A stretch of 57,904 nucleotides of DNA from Planctomycetota bacterium (GTDB lineage: Bacteria > Planctomycetota > UBA8742 > JACQVU01 > JANLHZ01): positions 1-57,904 of the forward strand of contig JANLHZ010000289.1 of the NCBI GenBank assembly GCA_024653775.1, written 5' to 3'. Shown piece after piece: positions 40,119 through 47,803 of the stretch; the stretch's first letter is position 1, and each line of letters starts with the position of its first letter. A program made the translations under genes and the position numbers. The notes under the pieces were generated by a model. It did no database searches. It saw nothing but the letters and a program-made list of their open reading frames with translations, and was not told the DNA's origin.

Positions 40119-40838
40119 TCAGCTAAACAGCCAGATGAACGGAATCGCCGCGGCGCTGACGAGTCCGAGGAAGACCATGAAGCACGAGGCCTTCGCGTTC
40201 GCGGGGACCCGGTTCTTAAGGTTCGTCAGCGCGCTGAGACCGCTTTCCGGGCTTTCGAGCCGCGAGATCGACGACTTGATGAACGACTCGAAATGCGGGT
40301 ATTTGATTTTGAGCTGGTTCAGCGTGTCGATGGCGCGAATCTGCTTCGACTTGCCGAGATCGCAGATAAGATACGCGACCCACTGTTCCTTGATTCCACC
40401 GACTTCGAGGACGGACAGCGTCTTGTGGAACGCCGATTCGTTCCCGCCGAGCAGCCAGAGGTCGCGGAGCATCGGAATCGCGGTGTCCTGGGAGTTCTGG
40501 AGAAAGTTCTGCACGAACTTCGTCGTCACCGGCTCGTTCTCTAGCAGCGCGGCGAACGCGGCGGAACACACCTTCGGCTCGCGATCGGTTAGCATCGACG
40601 CAATGATCGGCCAGCCGTAGGGATCGCGGATTTCGCCGAAGATTTTGATCGACTGGATGCGCTCGCCGGTTTCCTTGGACTTCGCCTTTTCCTCCGCCTC
40701 GATGAACTTGTGCTGGAACATCATGTTGGGGACCGATATCGGGTCCTGACAGCGCGGACACTCGACTATCTTGCCTGCGAACTCGTCCTTGATTCTAAGG
40801 GCTTTTTCACACTGAGGGCATGTAACTGGGATGGGCAT
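40119..40838 (-). CDS. Zinc-ribbon / HEAT-like protein with C-terminal membrane anchor
   Basis: A 239-residue protein. Residues 1-35 form a double CxxC zinc ribbon (TCPQCEKAL and VECPRCQDPI) of the kind found at the front of many planctomycete-type proteins. Residues 55-210 are helical HEAT-like repeats, with IFGEIRDPYGWPIIASML as a clear unit. The last 22 residues form one membrane helix (MVFLGLVSAAAIPFIWLF), so it is a tail-anchored protein facing the cytoplasm. The function is not known. It converges with the Hsp70 gene across a 43-bp gap. Confidence 0.75.
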   Translation of the reverse strand: MPIPVTCPQCEKALRIKDEFAGKIVECPRCQDPISVPNMMFQHKFIEAEEKAKSKETGERIQSIKIFGEIRDPYGWPIIASMLTDREPKVCSAAFAALLENEPVTTKFVQNFLQNSQDTAIPMLRDLWLLGGNESAFHKTLSVLEVGGIKEQWVAYLICDLGKSKQIRAIDTLNQLKIKYPHFESFIKSSISRLESPESGLSALTNLKNRVPANAKASCFMVFLGLVSAAAIPFIWLFS

Positions 40839-41003
40839 GATTCACCTTCGTTGGCGGTAGGATTTCTGGCGGGAAATATGGAAGAGACTCAGCGGGGAGT
40901 CCACGGCTATAATCGTCGCGCGGTGAAGATTCCTTGAGGGGATTTTCAAATTGTTCGGGGTTACTTGATGAACCCCCCAATCGACGGGTGATACAATTGT
41001 ATT

Positions 41004-42230
41004 ATGTTAACGGATATCGTTATAAAGAACTTTCGATGCATTAAGGGTTCCCACGTCGATTTATTGGGAAGCAACTTCAACGTCTTAGTGGGACCCAACG
41101 GCAGCGGGAAAAGTTCTTTCTTGGATGCACTAGAATTCGTCAGGGATTGTGTGCTGGGTGATCTTCAAACTGCAATCGGAAAGAGGTCATCTGATTTCAG
41201 GGATCTGACCTTTATGCGCGAAGGGGACGTTATCATGATTGTCTGCGAGTTCCAGCTCGTTCAATGTGCTTTCCAAAAAGTCCTCTATTCGATCTCAATA
41301 TGTTTCGACAACACCGAAGGAATAGTGGTTTCGGATGAGTTCCTTGTAGCGCCAGAACTTCGCTCAGGGGGTAAGACGCTACGATCACCGCTAAAATTTA
41401 AAGATCATGGGATTTTTGTTGGCCACACTAAACACGACAACAACTACGAGGTCGCCTATTATTCTGAAATGGACATTCAGCATAGAACAATAATTCACAG
41501 ATCAGATCGTCGAAGAACAGCGTTGTCGCTCGTTCCTCCGGATCGAGAGAATTATCCAACGGCAAATCTTGTTCGCGATTTCATAGTTGATGGAGTGAAA
41601 TATATACAACTCAACAGCAGAGCAATGAAAGATCCCTGCCCAGCACTTAGCCCGACTTCTCTTAATTTAGACGGTTCGAACCTGGCGAAAGTCATCGGAC
41701 ATTTTATCGGAAAAAACGGAGGTCCGAAATCGAAGGGTCGCGCCACAAAACCGGAGGCGTTCAAGAATTGGATAGGTCACTTAAAATTCGCTCTTCCTGG
41801 GCTTTCAGATATTTATCACAGAAAAAGGATAGACGATAACGCGGAATACATAGTTCTGAAATACGATAACGGACTTGAATGTCCGAGTTGGCTATTAAGC
41901 GACGGGACTTTGCGGATTCTCGCGCTTACGCTGCTTGCATACCTTCCGCCGAAGCCGGGGATATATCTGGTCGAGGAGCCGGAGGACGGGGTTCATCCGA
42001 GAGGTCTCGATGTCGTCCTCGATTCTCTTTCGTCGGTTCCGGGTTCGCAGGTGATGGTTACAACGCATTCTCCGATGGTTATCGAATACGCCGGAAAAGA
42101 CGCGCTGCTATGTTTTGATTACGACAAAGATGGAACCCACATTCGTCGCGCGGAAGATCACCCGGTTCTGAAAGACTGGGACGGGATTCCCGACCTCGGG
42201 ACTATCTATGCATCCGGAATACTAGGATGA
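41004..42230 (+). CDS. SMC/OLD-type AAA ATPase of a two-gene defence-like module
   Basis: A 408-residue ABC-type ATPase of the RecF/OLD class. It shows IKNFRCIKGSHVDLLGSNF (typical N-terminal strand), Walker A GPNGSGKSS near 31-39, the signature region WLLSDGTLRIL, Walker B GIYLVEEPEDGVHP and the H-loop VMVTTHSPMV. The central part is a variable insertion rather than long coiled coils. The stop overlaps the start of the next gene by four bases (ATGA). ATPases of this type paired with small TOPRIM-like or nuclease proteins make up systems such as PARIS and RloAB, so an antiphage role is likely by context. The AT-rich composition fits acquisition. Confidence 0.8.
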   Translation: MLTDIVIKNFRCIKGSHVDLLGSNFNVLVGPNGSGKSSFLDALEFVRDCVLGDLQTAIGKRSSDFRDLTFMREGDVIMIVCEFQLVQCAFQKVLYSISICFDNTEGIVVSDEFLVAPELRSGGKTLRSPLKFKDHGIFVGHTKHDNNYEVAYYSEMDIQHRTIIHRSDRRRTALSLVPPDRENYPTANLVRDFIVDGVKYIQLNSRAMKDPCPALSPTSLNLDGSNLAKVIGHFIGKNGGPKSKGRATKPEAFKNWIGHLKFALPGLSDIYHRKRIDDNAEYIVLKYDNGLECPSWLLSDGTLRILALTLLAYLPPKPGIYLVEEPEDGVHPRGLDVVLDSLSSVPGSQVMVTTHSPMVIEYAGKDALLCFDYDKDGTHIRRAEDHPVLKDWDGIPDLGTIYASGILG

Positions 42231-42865
42231 AAGACCTATTCGTACTCGCAGCGGATGCGGACGCGAAGGCGTTTCTAAATTCGATTCTCGCAAAACCGAA
42301 GGCGTTGAAAATCCGTTCGATCTGCTACTACGTAGACAGGCACCCGGGACGCGATCCCGGAATGATAAAGAGCGGGCCGGAACTCGCAAGGTTGCGGAAG
42401 GGCGAATATCGCAAAGCGATCCTGATCTGGGATTACCACGGTAGCGGACACGATACAAAAAAGAAAAAGCTGACCCCTTTGAAGTCCAGCGAGGAAATGC
42501 AGTTGCGCTTCAATAGAGTTAGCTGGAAAGATAATTCAAGCGCTATTGTTATCGTTCCCGAGTTCGAGGAATGGCTTTGGCATACACAGAACGAAGTCGC
42601 GATGCATTTCAATATTCAACAGGCTGACCTTGACAGCTATATAAGCGAATACGCTGAAGATAAAAAGATAACCATCGAGGCCGCGAAGGAGTATCGCCCG
42701 AAAGAACTTTTCGATTTCGTGCGTGGGGAGAAGCTGAAACTTCCCAAATCACCCGTCATTTTCGCCGGAATCGGAAAAAAAGCGAGCATACCGAAACTGA
42801 TGAAAAGTTCGAGTTTCGCAACGCTCGTGTCAACTCTTCGCGCCTGGTTTCCGCCGGCGAAGTGA
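42227..42865 (+). CDS. Small partner of the ATPase (DUF4276/TOPRIM-like, MAD4-like)
   Basis: A 212-residue protein translated from an ATGA overlap with the ATPase gene. It has an opening strand with acidic residues (LFVLAADADAKAFL), a YYVDRHPGRDPGM segment, a second acidic strand AILIWDYHGSG and a third acidic site VIVPEFEEWLWH. This layout is TOPRIM-like and resembles proteins found beside such ATPases, including one annotated in methylation-associated defence systems (MAD4); that likeness is from memory and unverified. It is probably the effector or nuclease of the pair. It ends just before the convergent gcvPA gene. Confidence 0.65.
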   Translation: MKDLFVLAADADAKAFLNSILAKPKALKIRSICYYVDRHPGRDPGMIKSGPELARLRKGEYRKAILIWDYHGSGHDTKKKKLTPLKSSEEMQLRFNRVSWKDNSSAIVIVPEFEEWLWHTQNEVAMHFNIQQADLDSYISEYAEDKKITIEAAKEYRPKELFDFVRGEKLKLPKSPVIFAGIGKKASIPKLMKSSSFATLVSTLRAWFPPAK

Positions 42866-42867
42866 AT

Positions 42868-44247
42868 CTACAGTTCCTTCGCCGCGGTAACGTACGCGTC
42901 GAGGTCGGCGCGGGTGTTGACCTCGGTGACTGCGATCAGGAGCGCGTCGCTCAGCTCCGGATACCACGATCCAAGCTCGAAGCCGGGGTCGATGTCCTTC
43001 GCGCGGAGCTTCCGGACGACCTCCGCCAGCGGCTTTTTCGACCTGAGCGCGAATTCGTTGAAGAAAGGCGCGGATTCCATCACCCCTTCCCTCTCCCGTG
43101 GGGAGAGGGGGAAAACCAGCTCGAAATTTCCGGTTTTGACGAGTTCGTCCGCGAGGAAATGCGCGCGCCTTGCGCAGATTTCGCTCGCTCTCGCAAATCC
43201 GGATTTTCCAACCATCGCGAGATGAATCGCGCACCTTAGCGCGAAAAGTCCCTGGTTCGTGCAGATGTTCGACGTCGCCTTTTCTCTGCGGATGTGCTGT
43301 TCCCTGGTCTGGAACACGAGCACGTAGCCACGTTTGCCGTCCGTGTCGGCGGTTTCGCCTACGATGCGGCCTGGCATCTTGCGGACGTAATCCTTCCTCG
43401 CCGCGACAAATCCGAAGTGCGGACCGCCCAGCGCCATTGGGCTTCCGAGCGGGCTTCCGTCGCCTACGACGACGTCCGCGCCGAAGTTCGCGGGCGCTTC
43501 GAGCACGCCGAGGCTGATCGGATTCACGCAGAACACCGTCAGCGCGCCGTACTTGTGCGCGAGTTCGCATATCGCGCGGCCGTCTTCGATGACGCCGAGC
43601 GCGTTCGGACTCTGGATCGCGACCACGCTGACGTCCTGCTTCGCGAGTTCCTTCTCGAGCTGCGCAAGGTCGGTGACGCCGCCGTTCATCGCGACGGTTT
43701 CGACGCAGAGATGATCCAGATGCTGGGTGTTCGTGCGGAGAACCTGCCTATACTGCGGGTGCACGGACTCGCTGACGAGCACGCGGCTTCTTTTCGCGTT
43801 GACACTCGTCGCAACGAAAACTCCTTCCGTGAGCGCGGTACTGCCGTCATAGACGGACGCGTTCGCGAGGTCGCATCCGGTGATTTCGCAGATCATCGAC
43901 TGATACTCGAAAAACGCCTGGAGTATTCCCTGGCTGAACTCCGGCTGGTACGGCGTGTACGCGGTCAGAAACTCGCCGCGGAGGACGAGGTGGTCGATCA
44001 CGCGCGGTATGAAATGCTGGTAGATTCCCGCGCCTCGAAAGTTTCGCCCGCCGAAGGTTCTGTTTTCGTCCGCTATGCGCGAAAGCTCCTCGATGAGTTT
44101 GCTCTCGATGAGCTTGTCCGGAATGCCGAGTTCGCCCCGGAACTTCAGCGAATCGTCGATGTGCGAGAAAAGGTCGCTTACCGAAGAAAGCCCAAGTTCC
44201 GCGAGCATCTCGAGCACGTCGGTTTCTGAATGTTGAATGTATGTCAT
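42868..44247 (-). CDS. gcvPA: Glycine dehydrogenase (decarboxylating) subunit 1
   Basis: A 459-residue PLP enzyme subunit of the glycine cleavage system (P-protein alpha half of the two-subunit form). It opens with MTYIQHSETDVLEMLAELG and carries FRGAGIYQHFIPRVIDHLV, TAYTPYQPEFSQGILQAFFE and CDLANASVYDGSTALTEG, all diagnostic for GcvPA (each within 20 residues per block). The ATG at 44247 is chosen for its GGGG site; the GTG four codons upstream is rejected. The catalytic-lysine subunit gcvPB and the H and T proteins are normally adjacent but are not in the window. The enzyme splits glycine to CO2, ammonia and a methylene group for folate. Confidence 0.93.
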   Translation of the reverse strand: MTYIQHSETDVLEMLAELGLSSVSDLFSHIDDSLKFRGELGIPDKLIESKLIEELSRIADENRTFGGRNFRGAGIYQHFIPRVIDHLVLRGEFLTAYTPYQPEFSQGILQAFFEYQSMICEITGCDLANASVYDGSTALTEGVFVATSVNAKRSRVLVSESVHPQYRQVLRTNTQHLDHLCVETVAMNGGVTDLAQLEKELAKQDVSVVAIQSPNALGVIEDGRAICELAHKYGALTVFCVNPISLGVLEAPANFGADVVVGDGSPLGSPMALGGPHFGFVAARKDYVRKMPGRIVGETADTDGKRGYVLVFQTREQHIRREKATSNICTNQGLFALRCAIHLAMVGKSGFARASEICARRAHFLADELVKTGNFELVFPLSPREREGVMESAPFFNEFALRSKKPLAEVVRKLRAKDIDPGFELGSWYPELSDALLIAVTEVNTRADLDAYVTAAKEL

Positions 44248-44364
44248 TTGTATCCCCACTAAGCCATAACTGCCACGCCTGCTATCGCCTCCAAATTACA
44301 GGTAGGACGCGATTGTAACCCTTCGCTTAGTACGGGTTAAATCGTGACGCGATATTTTCCAGGT

Positions 44365-44907
44365 TCAGCCGCCGGTGGGCACGGAAGCCGACGCTTGCCG
44401 CTGGCGAAGTGTCCCTGCGATGTCCGTGAGCTGCTGAAGGCTTCCATCGGGCATGAATCCGTCCGCCTCCTTTTTCAGACTCTCGACAGTATCGATCGCG
44501 CTCTGAAGTTCCTCCGCGGTCTGCTCTGCGGACGTGAACTTGTTCTTTATGTCCTCCGCGGCGCCCAGATACGCCGAGATGAGGGAATCCCTTCTCTCTG
44601 TGATCGTGGGAAGGTCCGGATTTCCGCCCAGCATCGTGACGTACGCCTTGCGCTGATCGTCGAGAGCCTGAATCACCGCGGGATTGCTCACGACTTCCGA
44701 CGTAATCTTCACTGGGATGTCGCTGATCTTCTTGAAGTAATCGTAAACGCCGATTTCCTTGGCTTTGTCCTGCGCGCTTTCCATCTCCACTACGACCTTA
44801 TCGCTCGTCTGCCAGAACCAGTTTTTCTGCTCGTCGGTCAAAGCGAACTGATAGATCGCAAGCAGGCCGACCAGAATCACAACGATCAAAAGAATTTTCT
44901 TCATCAT
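44365..44907 (-). CDS. Membrane-anchored coiled-coil protein of unknown function
   Basis: A 180-residue protein. Residues 1-22 form one membrane helix (KKILLIVVILVGLLAIYQF), probably an uncleaved signal anchor. The rest is acidic and helical (EEIQSAIDTV-type and DIKNKFTSAEQTAEELQSA segments) and looks like a short periplasmic coiled coil. The start at 44907 is set by GAGGTG six bases upstream; the frame opens a few codons earlier. It lies 117 bp upstream of gcvPA on the same strand but is not clearly part of that unit. No family was recognised. Confidence 0.65.
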   Translation of the reverse strand: MMKKILLIVVILVGLLAIYQFALTDEQKNWFWQTSDKVVVEMESAQDKAKEIGVYDYFKKISDIPVKITSEVVSNPAVIQALDDQRKAYVTMLGGNPDLPTITERRDSLISAYLGAAEDIKNKFTSAEQTAEELQSAIDTVESLKKEADGFMPDGSLQQLTDIAGTLRQRQASASVPTGG

Positions 44908-44999
44908 TTCGCACCTCAACGTTTACGTTTTCTGAACCTTGGCTAAATGGTATTACGGACCGCTGCTTCGATACAACGACCAAATTAGGATTTAGGATC

Positions 45000-45030
45000 G
45001 AGGGTCGAGGGTCGAGGACCTGGGATCGAG
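45000..45030 (+). repeat. GGTCGAG-type heptamer tandem
   Basis: Imperfect 7-bp units (GATCGAG, GGTCGAG, GGTCGAG) followed by diverged copies. The tract is intergenic, between the coiled-coil gene and the small membrane protein gene. It is the same class of simple heptamer repeat as the tract in the radical SAM gene. Confidence 0.6.
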
Positions 45031-45113
45031 GAAACAGGAATTAGTGTTGCCCCGACGCCGAGGAGCGCGCACCATGTTTTCAAGCGGGGATCCTCCCGCG
45101 GAGGAACACAAAA

Positions 45114-45509
45114 ATGCACTTCTACTTCGACGGCTCGCACTTCGCCAACGCGCTGATTTTCGTTTTTATTCTCATCGGCGTGTCGCTTCATGCCCAAAGA
45201 CTTGCGCACGTTCGCATAATGATCACCTGCGCGATCGCCGACCTCGCGCTGTTGCTTTACGTCGAGCTGCGCGACCAGGCTGTGGAAGACTTGTTCGAGA
45301 AGATGGCCGTCATTCCTTGGATTCTATGGATACATGTGGCGGTTTCCGCGACGCTCCTGTTCCTCTGGCCGGCCTGCATCGTCAGCGGCTCTAAAATTTA
45401 TCGCGGCAAAGTAACGGACACCGGAACTCACAAAAAGCTCGCGATGACGTTCCTCGTTTTCAGGTTCCTGACTCTCGCGACGAGCACGCTTATCAAGCAC
45501 GCGGTCTGA
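45114..45509 (+). CDS. Small four-helix membrane protein (DUF420-like)
   Basis: A 131-residue membrane protein with about four helices (ALIFVFILIGVSL, IMITCAIADLALLLYV, WILWIHVAVSATLLFLW and FLVFRFLTLATSTL). Histidines at the helix edges (LHAQRLAHVR, IHVAVS, GTHKK and a final IKHAV) recall DUF420/cytochrome-oxidase accessory proteins that may bind haem or metal, but the likeness is general. A GGAGG site lies ten bases before the ATG. It stands alone between minus-strand genes. Confidence 0.6.
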   Translation: MHFYFDGSHFANALIFVFILIGVSLHAQRLAHVRIMITCAIADLALLLYVELRDQAVEDLFEKMAVIPWILWIHVAVSATLLFLWPACIVSGSKIYRGKVTDTGTHKKLAMTFLVFRFLTLATSTLIKHAV

Positions 45510-45519
45510 CGGTTCAAGG

Positions 45520-45834
45520 CTACCCCACGGCGTTCTGCTTCGTCACCGACGGCGCGGCGAAGAGCTTATCGAACTCTTCCCGGGCGCGGGCTGCGGTGTC
45601 CTTCTTGTTCAGATTCCGGCCTACCGCGAATTCGAACCACGAGCAGTCGTTCGCTTTTTCACGATCCGAAACCCATTCCGATCCCGCGAGGTTGCACTGG
45701 TTGTACTCGAGAGGATTATGATGCTTGCAGTTTTTGCAGGCGTGCAGGTATTCGCCGCAGACTCCACATTTAGCTTTCGCGAACGGTTGTCCCTGTTTTT
45801 CCCACGGCGAACCACATCTATGACACTGCTTCAT
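45520..45834 (-). CDS. Cysteine-rich zinc-ribbon protein
   Basis: A 104-residue protein with three CxxC-type pairs: QCHRCGSPW, KCGVCGEYLHACKNCKHH and a later NQCNL and NDCSWFEF. At least one structural zinc is expected. Proteins with the wording HACKNC.H..P...NQC....EWV.DREKAN.C..F are common and uncharacterised in planctomycete-like genomes. The C-terminal third is charged and probably disordered. It converges on the small membrane protein gene. Confidence 0.75.
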   Translation of the reverse strand: MKQCHRCGSPWEKQGQPFAKAKCGVCGEYLHACKNCKHHNPLEYNQCNLAGSEWVSDREKANDCSWFEFAVGRNLNKKDTAARAREEFDKLFAAPSVTKQNAVG

Positions 45835-46120
45835 ATCTGCCTCCGTTCAATAGCGAGAACAGTCTAACTTCGCCTGGGAAAGTCGTAAATGATCTTTTTA
45901 GTAAAACTGTAAAATGTGTATACGAATATCAAAGTTGCACACTTTTGGCGTTTAAGGCCTCTGAACAAAATAAAGTATCGATTTATGCGGGATTCGTTTT
46001 GCGCGAGAGAGTCAAACCGCAGTCGTAGCCATAGTTCCGATGAGGATTTGACGATTGAGCGCGGAATGAATCCCGTGTGAAGATGCGATGCAGAAACGGT
46101 AGTTTATTTTGTTCCGAGGC

Positions 46121-47803
46121 CTAAATCTTGCGGGCGCCGTTTTCAAGCAGCCACCGATCGAGTTCCCAGGTCGATTCGAGGCTGCTGACGCCGAAAACAT
46201 GCGCGCCCATGTTTTCGATCGAATCGCGCCATCTTTCGCCGGCGCCTGCGCTCCAGCCGCCGTCCGAGACGACGCAGATTCTCGCGCGATCGTCCACGCG
46301 GAGCACGCTCGGAAGCTTGCCCCAGAGTTCCTTCACGCGGTGGGTCACGTCTTCGTACGCAGTCACAAGCTTGACGAGCAACGTCGCTCCGGAGTCCGAC
46401 TCCACCGCGAAATGAAAAAGCGCCTTCCCGGATGCTGAGTTCCCGGGAAGGCTCCTCGAAATCGTCGTGTCCGCAAGAACGCCTCGCGAAGTACCGGAAA
46501 TGCCGCAATGAAGATAACCCTCCCGCGAGAGTTTTTCGCCGACGAGGAGCGCGAGCGGATTGCTCGCGGGGTGTTTGTACCAGCTTTCGAAATCGTGCGC
46601 GAGCACCCTCGAACCGTGTGATTCGGGCTGCGCGTTAGATTCGAGCAGCGAAAGCAGCTCCGTCGCGAGCGCAAGCGCCTGCGCGTCCGTGAACTTCATA
46701 CCGCTGACGAAATTCGGCGGATAGAAAAGGTGCCTGCCTTCCTTCGCGCGATGCCTGGCGTCGAGCTTCGAAATCACTTCGTTCGGCGCGAACCCGGAAG
46801 CGACGATCCCGCTCCGAAGCCCGCCTTCCGACTCGCGGTCGAACGCTATGAGGCTTTTCGCGGGATTCTTCGAACGGGCGACTTTCGAAAGCCGCGCGCG
46901 GAACCTCTCCCGGTCGAATTCCGTCCCGGCTTCGCCACCCGATAGAAAATCCCGCACGCGGCGAAATCCCGCCGGCGCGCGGGACTCCGCAGCCTCGCGA
47001 ATCGCTTCGAGATCGAAGGGGGTGAATGTTTCCCGGAACCGGATCAGCGCGGACGACGCGCGATACTCCGCAAGCAGATCGTTCTCGAAAATCACCGGCT
47101 TCTGCCTTTCCGGAATCCATTTCGCTCCCGCGAGGCGCGACAGCGACGGAAACCGTTCGCGGAAATCGCCTTCATCGAAACGCAGCCGCGATCCGAGGAG
47201 CTTTCGAAGCTCGTCCACGGGAATGAGGAGCAGCGACCGCGCCACCCGGTAGAAGTCGGTCGGCGCTTTCTTCGCAGGAGGTTTCCGCGCGCGCACCGTC
47301 TCTCTCGTCCGGAGTTCCGATGATCGTGGGAGCGTCTCCGTCACGGCGCGTTCGAACTCGGAAAGCTCCGCTTCGCCCGGCGAAAATGGATCGAAAAACC
47401 GAAGCGTTCTGTCCGCGACGAGATCCCACCCTTCGGCCATGAACTTTTTCCAGCCCTGCCGCGATCCGAGAAGAATCGCGATCGCGGCCGCTTCCGGGAT
47501 CGCGCGTCGGAGGAATTCGATTTCCCCCGCGGTCTCCCAGAACTTGCTGTCGGAACTGCGGACGACTTCGCTGCTCGTTACGAAAATGAATCTCTCGGTT
47601 CCGTCCGCCGACTTCGCGAGAAAGTCGGGCACGAAGGGAAGTTCCTCCCTTCTCGGCTGCCATTCGAATCGAAAGCCGGGATTTCGATCTCGGACGCTTT
47701 CGAGCATGCCGAGCACGACAAGCTCGAACCCGCGCCCTCGCCTTACGGAATCGCGAAAGGGTGAAGCTTCGTCACCTCGATTATCTTCCGCCGAACGGGG
47801 CAC
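46121..47803 (-). CDS. Unknown protein, possible restriction-endonuclease-like
   Basis: A 560-residue protein rich in Arg, Glu and Ala. The N-terminal 110 residues have a nuclease-like outline: GFELVVLGML, FVPDFLAKSADG (a PD-type strand) and RFIFVTSSEVVRSSDSKFW. The C-terminal end has ICVVSDGGWSAGAGERWRD, a wording seen in some restriction endonucleases. The catalytic ExK is not obvious, so the assignment is weak. No methyltransferase gene is nearby. The GTG start overlaps the end of the upstream lipoprotein gene by 23 bases; the true start could be a few codons inside. Confidence 0.5.
   Translation of the reverse strand: MPRSAEDNRGDEASPFRDSVRRGRGFELVVLGMLESVRDRNPGFRFEWQPRREELPFVPDFLAKSADGTERFIFVTSSEVVRSSDSKFWETAGEIEFLRRAIPEAAAIAILLGSRQGWKKFMAEGWDLVADRTLRFFDPFSPGEAELSEFERAVTETLPRSSELRTRETVRARKPPAKKAPTDFYRVARSLLLIPVDELRKLLGSRLRFDEGDFRERFPSLSRLAGAKWIPERQKPVIFENDLLAEYRASSALIRFRETFTPFDLEAIREAAESRAPAGFRRVRDFLSGGEAGTEFDRERFRARLSKVARSKNPAKSLIAFDRESEGGLRSGIVASGFAPNEVISKLDARHRAKEGRHLFYPPNFVSGMKFTDAQALALATELLSLLESNAQPESHGSRVLAHDFESWYKHPASNPLALLVGEKLSREGYLHCGISGTSRGVLADTTISRSLPGNSASGKALFHFAVESDSGATLLVKLVTAYEDVTHRVKELWGKLPSVLRVDDRARICVVSDGGWSAGAGERWRDSIENMGAHVFGVSSLESTWELDRWLLENGARKI

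Noticed and set aside
44316-44339. TAACCC/GGGTTA hairpin as terminator of the coiled-coil gene
   Set aside because: The stem is only six pairs with a 12-base loop and has no T run in the required direction.
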